Source: Thiobacillus sp. (lineage in GTDB: Bacteria > Pseudomonadota > Gammaproteobacteria > Burkholderiales > Thiobacillaceae). From it: a DNA stretch of 7,420 bases. The notes under the pieces were generated by a model. It did no database searches and was not told the origin of the DNA. It saw nothing but the letters and a program-made list of their open reading frames with translations. Positions 1 through 6,153 of the stretch are shown one piece after another (the stretch's first letter is position 1; each line of letters begins with the position of its first letter). A program made the position numbers and the translations under genes. Where the stretch lies: NCBI RefSeq assembly GCF_024708915.1, contig NZ_JANJXQ010000127.1:1-7420 (forward strand). The letters are read 5' to 3'.

Positions 1-1
1 G

Positions 2-2164
2 CTCGCTGAAGGCTTCGTCAGCAGCGACGGGCGGATCGCCGTCATCACCGAAACCGAGCTCTACGCCATCCCGCCGAAGACCCGGCGCGCGCGCGAAGCC
101 CGCGCCACCCAGATCGACAACCTGCTGCGCGACCTCTCCGAGCTCAAGCCCGGCGATCCGGTGGTGCACGCGCAGTATGGTGTCGGCCAGTACCTCGGCC
201 TGATCAACATGGACCTCGGCGACGGCGACACCGAGTTCCTGCAACTCGAATACGCCAAGGGCGACAAGCTCTACGTGCCGGTCGCTAACCTGCACCTGAT
301 CTCGCGCTACAGCGGCGCCGGCGAAGGCGCGGCGCCACTGCACAAGCTCGGCACCGACCAGTGGGAGAAGGCGCGCCGCCGCGCCATGCAGGCGGCGCGC
401 GACACCGCCGCCGAGCTGCTGAACCTGTACGCGCTGCGCGCGGCGCGCGAGGGCCACGCCTTCCAGTTCTCGCCGCACGACTACGAGGCCTTCGCCGAGG
501 GCTTCGGCTACGAGGAAACCCCCGACCAGGCTGCCGCCATCGCCGCGGTGATGGCCGACATGCAGTCGGGCAAGCCGATGGACCGGCTGGTGTGCGGCGA
601 CGTCGGCTTCGGCAAGACCGAGGTCGCGCTGCGCGCCGCCTTCATGGCAGTGATGGGCGGCTACCAGGTGGCGGTGCTGGTGCCGACCACCTTGCTGGTC
701 GAACAGCATTTCCAGAATTTCTCCGACCGTTTTTCGGCCTGGCCGGTGAAGCTCGCCGAGTTGTCGCGCTTCCGCACCGCCAGGGAGCAGGCCGAGGCAC
801 TCACCGCGCTGAAAGAAGGCAGGATCGACATTGTCATCGGCACCCACCGGCTGATCCAGAAGGATGTCAAATTCGCCCGACTCGGGCTGGTCATCCTCGA
901 CGAGGAGCACCGCTTCGGCGTACGCCAGAAGGAGCAGCTGAAGGCATTGCGCGCCGAGGTCGACGTGCTGACGCTGACCGCCACGCCGATTCCGCGCACG
1001 CTGGCGATGTCGCTCGAAGGCATCCGCGATTTCTCGGTCATCGCCACCGCCCCGCAGAAACGGCTGGCGGTGAAAACCTTCGTGCAGCCGTTTTCCGCCG
1101 GGCTGATCCGCGAGGCGGTGTTGCGCGAATTGAAGCGCGGCGGCCAGGTCTATTTCCTGCACAACGAAGTCAGCACCATCGAGGCCATGCGCGAACGGCT
1201 GGAAAAGCTGCTGCCGGAGGCGCGCATCCGCGTCGGCCATGGGCAGATGGGCGAACGCGAACTGGAACAAGTGATCCGCGATTTCTATCAGCAGCGCTAC
1301 GACATTCTCTTGTGCACCACCATCATCGAAACCGGCATCGATATTCCCACCGCCAACACCATCCTGATCAACCGCGCCGACAAGTTCGGGCTCGCCCAAC
1401 TGCATCAACTCAGGGGCCGCGTCGGGCGCTCGCACCACCAGGCCTTCGCCTATCTGCTGGTGGAGGAAGACCGCAGCCTCACGCCACAGGCGAAGAAGCG
1501 GCTGGAGGCCATCCAGTTGATGGAGGAGCTGGGCTCCGGCTTTCATCTCGCCATGCAGGATCTTGAAATCCGCGGCGCCGGCGAAGTGCTGGGCGACAAG
1601 CAGAGCGGCGAGATCCTCGAAGTCGGCTTCTCACTCTACAACGACATGCTGGCCGGCGCGGTGGCGAGCCTGAAGGCCGGCAAGGAGCCGGACATGAGCC
1701 AGCCGCTCGGCGTGGTATCCGAGATCAACCTGCATCTGCCCGCGCTGCTGCCGGAAGACTATTGCCCCGACGTGCACGAACGGCTGGTGCTGTACAAACG
1801 GCTGGCGAGTTGTCAAACCCCTGACGATCTGGCGCTGATGCAGGAGGAACTGATCGATCGCTTCGGCGAACTGCCCGATACGGCACGCGCCCTGCTGGCC
1901 GTGCACCGTCTGCGCATGTCGACCCGCCCCTACGGCATTGCCAGGCTGGACGTGTCCGGCGAAGGGATGAGCGTGCAATTCGTTCCCAACCCGCCCGTCG
2001 ATCCGGGTAAAATCATCGGGTTGATCCAGGGCAAGGCCGGTTACCGGCTCGCCGGTCCCGACCGGCTGAAGCTGAGCACCAGCCTGCCCGATGTCGGCCG
2101 GCGCGTCGGTGCAGTGACCGCATTCCTCGCCGCGCTCGGCGACCCCATCCCAACCGCACAATAA
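2..2164 (+). CDS. mfd: Transcription-repair coupling factor Mfd (C-terminal 720 residues; 5' end outside window)
   Basis: Mfd is a DNA translocase that pushes stalled RNA polymerase off damaged template DNA and recruits UvrA for nucleotide excision repair. The reading frame is open from the first bases of the window, so roughly the first 430 residues are missing (the E. coli protein has 1148). In the visible part, residues about 45-130 form the CarD-like RNA polymerase interaction domain (GDPVVHAQYGVGQY, then KLYVPVANLHLISRY). The RecG-like translocase follows, with Walker A GDVGFGKTE (residues 199-207), the DEEH box at residues 300-303, TATPIPRTL, and QLRGRVGRSHHQ as the last helicase motif. 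The C-terminal TRCF domain (LLPEDYCPDVHERLVLYKRLA) is complete and ends at a TAA. Similarity to E. coli Mfd is dense throughout and no frameshift is seen. A GTG at 161 lies within the domain and is not the start. The downstream DUF1015 gene begins 6 nt after the stop. Confidence 0.98.
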   Translation, partial: LAEGFVSSDGRIAVITETELYAIPPKTRRAREARATQIDNLLRDLSELKPGDPVVHAQYGVGQYLGLINMDLGDGDTEFLQLEYAKGDKLYVPVANLHLISRYSGAGEGAAPLHKLGTDQWEKARRRAMQAARDTAAELLNLYALRAAREGHAFQFSPHDYEAFAEGFGYEETPDQAAAIAAVMADMQSGKPMDRLVCGDVGFGKTEVALRAAFMAVMGGYQVAVLVPTTLLVEQHFQNFSDRFSAWPVKLAELSRFRTAREQAEALTALKEGRIDIVIGTHRLIQKDVKFARLGLVILDEEHRFGVRQKEQLKALRAEVDVLTLTATPIPRTLAMSLEGIRDFSVIATAPQKRLAVKTFVQPFSAGLIREAVLRELKRGGQVYFLHNEVSTIEAMRERLEKLLPEARIRVGHGQMGERELEQVIRDFYQQRYDILLCTTIIETGIDIPTANTILINRADKFGLAQLHQLRGRVGRSHHQAFAYLLVEEDRSLTPQAKKRLEAIQLMEELGSGFHLAMQDLEIRGAGEVLGDKQSGEILEVGFSLYNDMLAGAVASLKAGKEPDMSQPLGVVSEINLHLPALLPEDYCPDVHERLVLYKRLASCQTPDDLALMQEELIDRFGELPDTARALLAVHRLRMSTRPYGIARLDVSGEGMSVQFVPNPPVDPGKIIGLIQGKAGYRLAGPDRLKLSTSLPDVGRRVGAVTAFLAALGDPIPTAQ

Positions 2165-2170
2165 GTAGCC

Positions 2171-3406
2171 ATGAATCTGATCCAGCCTTTCGCCGCTCTC
2201 CGCCCCGCACCGGGACGCGCCAACGATGTCGTCGCCCCGCCCTATGACGTGCTGTCGACGGAAGAAGCCCGTGAGCGGGCAGGCGGCCGCCCGTGGAGCT
2301 TCCTGCACATTTCCAAACCGGAAATCGACCTGCCGGCGGATACCAGCCCCTACGCCCCCGAGGTCTATGCCAAGGGCGCCGGAAATCTGCAGGCCATGAT
2401 TAAAGCCGGCGTGCTGATGCGCGATCCGGCGCCCTGCTACTACGCCTACCGCATCGTGATGGGTAGCCACAGCCAGACCGGCATCGTGGCTGCCGCCTCG
2501 GTGGCGGACTACGATACCAACCGCATCCGCAAGCACGAATTCACCCGGCCCGACAAGGAAGACGACCGCGTACGGCAGATCGACGCGCTCGACGCGCAGA
2601 CCGGTCCGGTGCTGCTGGCCTATCCCGCCGCGCCCGAGATCGACGCCATCCTGGCGGCCGCGTCCAGTGGCGCGCCCGATTCCGACGCCGAACTCGACGG
2701 TGTGCGGCACACCCTCTGGGCGATCCGGAATCCCGCGATTCTGGCGCGCATCACCGCCGCATTCAACGCCATGCCCGCGCTTTATATCGCCGACGGCCAC
2801 CACCGTTCCGCCTCGGCGTCGCGCATCGCCGCAGCACGGCGTGCCGCCAATCCGGGACACACCGGTGCCGAGCCCTACAACTTCTTCCTGTCGGTGATCT
2901 TTCCCGCGCACGAGATGCGCATCCTGGATTACAACCGGGTCATCGCCGACCTCAACGGACTTTCCGCAGAAGCCTTTCTGGAGCGCGCAGCCGCCGCCTT
3001 CAGCATCGCCCCCGCCGCCAGCGCGGTCAAACCGGAGCAGCCGGGCAGCTTCGGTCTCTATCTGGCCGGCCGCTGGTACCGCTTGACCATCCGCCCCGAC
3101 CTCATCCCGGCCGATCCGGTGGGACGCCTGGACGTCAGCCTGCTGCAGAACAACCTGATCGCACCCGTTCTTGGTATCACCGACCCCCGGCGCGACAAGC
3201 GCATCGATTTCGTCGGCGGCATCCGCGGCCTGGCCGAGCTCGAAAAACGGGTCGACAGCGGCGAAATGGCGCTGGCGCTGGCGCTCCACCCCACCCGCAT
3301 GGAAGACCTGATGGCGGTGGCCGATGCCAATGAAGTCATGCCGCCCAAATCCACCTGGTTCGAGCCCAAACTGGCGGACGGTCTGGCCTCGCATGTGCTA
3401 GGGTAA
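2171..3406 (+). CDS. DUF1015 family protein (COG4198), function unknown
   Basis: This 411-residue protein matches the DUF1015 family, whose biochemical role is not established to my knowledge. Family hallmarks are visible: APPYDVLS near residues 22-29, FTRPDKEDDRVRQIDALDAQ in the first third, ADGHHRSASAS from residue 207, and FPAHEMRILDYNRVI shortly after. The His-rich ADGHHR motif suggests a metal or phosphate site, but that is inference. No signal peptide or membrane segment is evident, so it is probably cytoplasmic. Its length is normal for the family. The ATG lies 6 nt after the mfd stop with no convincing Shine-Dalgarno sequence, so translation may depend on ribosomes leaving mfd. This suggests cotranscription with mfd. 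The identification is firm at family level only. Confidence 0.93.
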   Translation: MNLIQPFAALRPAPGRANDVVAPPYDVLSTEEARERAGGRPWSFLHISKPEIDLPADTSPYAPEVYAKGAGNLQAMIKAGVLMRDPAPCYYAYRIVMGSHSQTGIVAAASVADYDTNRIRKHEFTRPDKEDDRVRQIDALDAQTGPVLLAYPAAPEIDAILAAASSGAPDSDAELDGVRHTLWAIRNPAILARITAAFNAMPALYIADGHHRSASASRIAAARRAANPGHTGAEPYNFFLSVIFPAHEMRILDYNRVIADLNGLSAEAFLERAAAAFSIAPAASAVKPEQPGSFGLYLAGRWYRLTIRPDLIPADPVGRLDVSLLQNNLIAPVLGITDPRRDKRIDFVGGIRGLAELEKRVDSGEMALALALHPTRMEDLMAVADANEVMPPKSTWFEPKLADGLASHVLG

Positions 3407-3413
3407 ATTCAAT

Positions 3414-3440
3414 TAAGGTTTTCCGGAACCATGCCGTATA
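3414..3440 (+). promoter_or_regulatory. Candidate sigma-28 (FliA) promoter for flgM
   Basis: TAAGGTTT (3414-3421) is followed after exactly 11 nt by GCCGTATA (3433-3440). The flagellar sigma-28 consensus is TAAAGTTT-N11-GCCGATAA, so the -35 has one mismatch, the spacing is exact, and the key GCCG of the -10 is intact, with weaker agreement in its last four bases. It lies just after the DUF1015 stop and about 50 nt before the flgM start, where a class 3 flgM promoter is expected. Transcription would start near 3447. This is read by eye and no transcript data are available. Confidence 0.65.
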
Positions 3441-3470
3441 CAAAGGTAAGTTGCATCCATTCCGGAAAAC
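3418..3470. repeat. 11-bp perfect inverted repeat in the flgM upstream region
   Basis: GTTTTCCGGAA (3418-3428) and TTCCGGAAAAC (3460-3470) are exact reverse complements separated by 31 nt. Each arm contains the self-palindrome TTCCGGAA (3421-3428 and 3460-3467), so the pair can also be read as two copies of one palindromic box with centres 39 bp apart. The left arm overlaps the candidate sigma-28 -35 element and spacer. The right arm lies in the predicted 5' untranslated region, ahead of the AGGA ribosome-binding site at 3479-3482. No T-tract follows, so it is not a typical intrinsic terminator. It could be a pair of protein-binding sites, or a hairpin in RNA reading through from DUF1015. Confidence 0.75.
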
Positions 3471-3491
3471 AGGCCCACAGGAATCCAGTTC

Positions 3492-3800
3492 GTGAAAATC
3501 GACAAGCGCATCACCCCTCCCGCCGCCGCCAAAGTCTCCGCCGCCAAAGGCAAGGGCGCGGGTAAGACCGCCGCCCCCGCAGCGGGCGGCGGCGATTCGC
3601 TGACGCTGACCGAATCGAGCACCCGCATCCGTTCGCTAGAATCCCAGCTGGCTGCGGCCGACATCGCGGATGCCGGCAAGATCGAGGCGGTCAAATCCGC
3701 GCTGGCCAACGGCACCTTTACCGTCGATGCCGAAGTGGTGGCCGACCGTCTGATCGACCACACCAAAGAAGCCCTGCGCAAACGCCCGCGTAAAAAGTAG
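3492..3800 (+). CDS. flgM: Anti-sigma-28 factor FlgM (negative regulator of flagellin synthesis)
   Basis: FlgM holds the flagellar sigma factor FliA inactive until the hook-basal body is finished, and is then exported through the flagellar secretion apparatus. The protein has 102 residues (97 in Salmonella). It opens with the family-typical MKIDKR from a GTG codon, preceded by AGGA at 3479-3482 with a 9-nt spacer. Residues about 9-35 are Ala/Gly/Lys-rich low complexity, fitting the disordered N-terminal half needed for export. Residues about 44-90 are the conserved sigma-28-binding part (RIRSLESQLAAADIADAGK, then a segment ending VDAEVVADRLI). The last seven residues, RKRPRKK, form an unusually basic tail. 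The usual neighbours flgA and flgN are not here: upstream is DUF1015 and downstream a CopZ-like gene. The gene probably has its own sigma-28 promoter, which would make an autoregulatory loop with FliA. Confidence 0.93.
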   Translation: MKIDKRITPPAAAKVSAAKGKGAGKTAAPAAGGGDSLTLTESSTRIRSLESQLAAADIADAGKIEAVKSALANGTFTVDAEVVADRLIDHTKEALRKRPRKK

Positions 3801-3833
3801 AATCAAGCCTCGAATATTCTTTCGGGGTTCAGC

Positions 3834-4043
3834 ATGAGCGAAATCATTTTGTCCGTAACCGGCATGACCTGCGGTGGCTGCGTCAACAGCGTGCAGAAGG
3901 TATTGGCCGCATTACCCGGTGTGCACAGCGTCGAGGTCACGCTCGCGCCCGCTCAGGCGCGCGTGGAATACGATCCCGCCCGGGTCGACCGCGCCGCCCT
4001 GGAACAGGCCGTCGTCAATGCCGGTTTCGGCGTAGCCGCCTGA
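3834..4043 (+). CDS. Heavy-metal-associated domain protein, CopZ-like copper chaperone
   Basis: This 69-residue protein consists of a single HMA domain. The metal-binding loop GMTCGGC (Cys13 and Cys16) sits at the end of the first beta strand, followed by a helix (VNSVQKVLAALPGV), a strand (VHSVEVTLAPAQARVEYDP) and a second helix (DRAALEQAVVNAGF), the ferredoxin-like order of CopZ and of MerP/CopA N-terminal domains. It has no signal peptide, so it should be cytoplasmic and pass Cu(I) to a partner such as a P1B ATPase; that ligand is inferred from the family. No copper ATPase or CueR-type regulator lies in the window. It starts 33 nt after flgM with a weak GGGG (3824-3827) as possible ribosome-binding site, so it may be read from the flgM transcript. 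The gene ends tail to tail with the GGDEF-EAL gene. Confidence 0.9.
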   Translation: MSEIILSVTGMTCGGCVNSVQKVLAALPGVHSVEVTLAPAQARVEYDPARVDRAALEQAVVNAGFGVAA

Positions 4044-4049
4044 AACACC

Positions 4050-4067
4050 GGGCCTGTGCTCAGGCTC
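4050..4067. other. Short hairpin between convergent genes, possible weak bidirectional transcription end
   Basis: GGGCCTG (4050-4056) pairs with CAGGCTC (4061-4067) around a 4-nt loop, giving 7 pairs including one G-U. It lies in the gap between the CopZ-like gene and the oppositely oriented GGDEF-EAL gene, and runs over the latter's stop codon. Neither side has an adjacent run of T, so it does not meet the usual criteria for an intrinsic terminator. The position is right for ending transcripts from both sides, but the stem is weak evidence. Confidence 0.3.
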
Positions 4068-6153
4068 GATCGCACAGCTTTTCCAGGGGCTCCGGGCGGT
4101 GTATGCCGCTCCCCTGCACATAGTCCACCCCGATCTGCCTCAGCAGCGCCAGGATCCGATCCGACTCGACGTACTCGGCCACCGTTCTCAGCCCCATCTG
4201 GTGGCCGATGCGGTGTATGGCTTCGACCATTGAACGATCGATCGGATTGGTCGCGATATCGCGCACGAATGCGCCGTCGATCTTGAGATAATCCACTTTC
4301 AGATTTTTCAGATAGGTGAAGGACGACAAGCCGCTGCCGAAATCGTCCAGGGCGAAACTGCACCCGAAGCCGCGCATGGCCTCGATGAAATCGTTGACCA
4401 CGGCGAGGTTGCCGATGGCCGCCGTCTCGGTGATTTCAAAGCACAGGTGCGGTCCCAAGACGGGGTTTTCCTGCAGCCGCGCCAGCAGCATGCTGCGAAA
4501 AGCCGGGTCCTTGAGCGACGCCCCCGACAGGTTGACCGCAAACAGGTAACGCAACACGCAATCTGCCGCCAGATACTGCCGGCACAGGCGCAGCGCTTCC
4601 TCGATCACCCAACTGTCGAGTGCGGGCATGATGGAATAACGCTCGGCTGCCGGGATGAAAGCCATCGGCAGAATTTCGCTGCCGTCGTCGTCCACCATCC
4701 GCAACAACAGTTCGACGTGGCGGGTGGATTCCGCCACGCCGTCGGTGCGGCGGATTTCCTGCCACGACAAACGCAGGCGCTGTTCTTCCAGCGCCCGCTG
4801 AATCCGCGTCACCCATTGCATTTCGCCGCGGTGGCGCACCAGATCGGAATCGCGGCTTTCATACAGGTGAATCTGGTTGCGGCCGCGGTCTTTTGCCACG
4901 TAACACGCGGCATCCGCCGCTGACAGCAGGCTCGCTGCGGTGCCGCTGTCGCGGTTGATCGCCACCATGCCGACGCTCATGCCGACCGAGAAAATGCGAT
5001 CCCCCCATTTGAAACGGAAGCGCTGCACCTCGGCCCGGAAACTGTCCGCCACCTCCAGCGCATCCGGGATGCTGCAATTTTCCAGCAGCAGCGCAAACTC
5101 GTCGCCTCCCAGGCGGGCCAGCGTATCGCGTTCGCGCAGCTTGCCCTTCAACAGCAGGGTCAGCTGGCGCAGCAGTTCGTCGCCTGCCGCATGGCCGCAG
5201 GAATCGTTGATCACCTTGAATTGATCGAGATCCATGTAACACAATGCGTGCTCCCGATCTTGCTGCAAGGCCGACAGCAGGGTGCGCTCCAGCCGCTGCT
5301 CGAATTCGCGGCGGTTAATCAGCCCTGTCAAGGCATCATGGCTGGCCTGATAGACCAGGCGTGCCGTGGCTCGATCAACTTTTTCCTGCATCTGATCCTG
5401 CATCGCCTGCAAATGTGCCGCCATGTGATTGATGCCGCGTTGCAGCATGCCCAATTCGGCTTGTCCGCTCAGTTCCACCCGCTCGTCCAGGTGTCCCTCG
5501 CCAATGCGGCTGACCGTATGTGTCAAGGCCAGAATCGGCCGCGTGATCTGGCGTCCGATACGCCACGCCAGATAAAGGCTGACGCCCAGACCCGCCAGCA
5601 GGATGGCCAGGCTGCGCAGGATGGCATCGCGCTGGCTTTTGATGGTGGCGCTGCGCGACACGTCCAGCCCGACCCAGCCCAGCAGCCGGGTCTGGCCAGC
5701 CTGCGGCGGCGCCCGTTCACCATCCGCATTGAAATCATCCACTCCCACCTCGGTACGCGTGACCGGCGCGTAATACACCAGCCGGTCTTCGTATTCGATC
5801 TGATGGATGCGATCCACCGGTAGCCCCTCCTGCTCGGGATAGGCCCATATCCCGAGACCAACCTGCGCCAGCCTCTGGCCGCTATCGGTGAATACCGCCA
5901 CCCCGCGGATATCGGGCTCGATCGCCGCTTTTTCGAGTAGGGTCTGCAGCACCTCGATATTCCCCGAGGCCACGCCGTATTCGGCCGCCGGCGCCAACTG
6001 GCGCGCAATGGCTACGGCACGGGTGCGCAACGATTGATCCAGATCGTCGATTTTTCCGGTAATGAGCTGAAACAGCAGCAAGACCCCGACAATCGCCACC
6101 GGCACCATGGCCAGAACCATGACGCGTCCCCGTATCCCCAATGAAGCCGCCAT
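4060..6153 (-). CDS. Membrane-bound GGDEF-EAL protein with BarA-like periplasmic sensor and HAMP domain (c-di-GMP turnover)
   Basis: This 697-residue inner-membrane protein is predicted to make and/or degrade cyclic di-GMP. A first membrane helix (about 11-31) leads to a periplasmic region (about 32-176) whose start resembles the N-terminus of the BarA kinase (the sCache_4/DUF2222 type, with the AEYG motif at 57-60). A second helix (about 178-198), HAMP (about 199-252) and a short coiled stretch follow. The GGDEF domain has its metal-site Asp308, an intact GGDEF at 349-353 and the RxxD inhibitory site at Arg340-Asp343. The EAL domain has ELL in place of EAL but keeps all expected catalytic residues: Glu481, Asn541, Glu573, Asp603-Asp604, Lys624, Glu660 and Gln680. 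Both activities are therefore plausible; which one dominates cannot be told. The ATG shares its A with the TGA of the upstream binding-protein gene and has a strong GGAGG (6167-6163) 9 nt ahead, implying translational coupling. Confidence 0.95.
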   Translation of the reverse strand: MAASLGIRGRVMVLAMVPVAIVGVLLLFQLITGKIDDLDQSLRTRAVAIARQLAPAAEYGVASGNIEVLQTLLEKAAIEPDIRGVAVFTDSGQRLAQVGLGIWAYPEQEGLPVDRIHQIEYEDRLVYYAPVTRTEVGVDDFNADGERAPPQAGQTRLLGWVGLDVSRSATIKSQRDAILRSLAILLAGLGVSLYLAWRIGRQITRPILALTHTVSRIGEGHLDERVELSGQAELGMLQRGINHMAAHLQAMQDQMQEKVDRATARLVYQASHDALTGLINRREFEQRLERTLLSALQQDREHALCYMDLDQFKVINDSCGHAAGDELLRQLTLLLKGKLRERDTLARLGGDEFALLLENCSIPDALEVADSFRAEVQRFRFKWGDRIFSVGMSVGMVAINRDSGTAASLLSAADAACYVAKDRGRNQIHLYESRDSDLVRHRGEMQWVTRIQRALEEQRLRLSWQEIRRTDGVAESTRHVELLLRMVDDDGSEILPMAFIPAAERYSIMPALDSWVIEEALRLCRQYLAADCVLRYLFAVNLSGASLKDPAFRSMLLARLQENPVLGPHLCFEITETAAIGNLAVVNDFIEAMRGFGCSFALDDFGSGLSSFTYLKNLKVDYLKIDGAFVRDIATNPIDRSMVEAIHRIGHQMGLRTVAEYVESDRILALLRQIGVDYVQGSGIHRPEPLEKLCDRA

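Noticed and set aside
361..1566. Open frame of 401 codons on the + strand inside mfd
   Set aside because: Its translation is dominated by Arg, Ala, Gly and His without any family motif, while the overlapping frame encodes the conserved Mfd translocase.
1631..3394. Long open frame of 587 codons on the - strand
   Set aside because: It lies wholly opposite the well-supported mfd and DUF1015 genes and crosses their junction. Its translation is Gly/Arg/His/Gln-rich with no recognisable domain, as expected for a shadow frame in GC-rich DNA.
3431..3491. ATG at 3431 as a start of a leader peptide or of flgM
   Set aside because: It is out of frame with flgM, overlaps the candidate -10 element and has no good ribosome-binding site.
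4021..4051. Imperfect stem over the end of the CopZ-like gene (GTTTC with GAAAC, inner GGC with GCC)
   Set aside because: It needs bulges of 4 and 2 nt, lies mostly in coding sequence, and has no T-tract, so it is not called as a terminator.
5191..5823. Open frame of 210 codons on the + strand
   Set aside because: It is antisense to the membrane, HAMP and early GGDEF parts of the - strand protein and shows no domain of its own.
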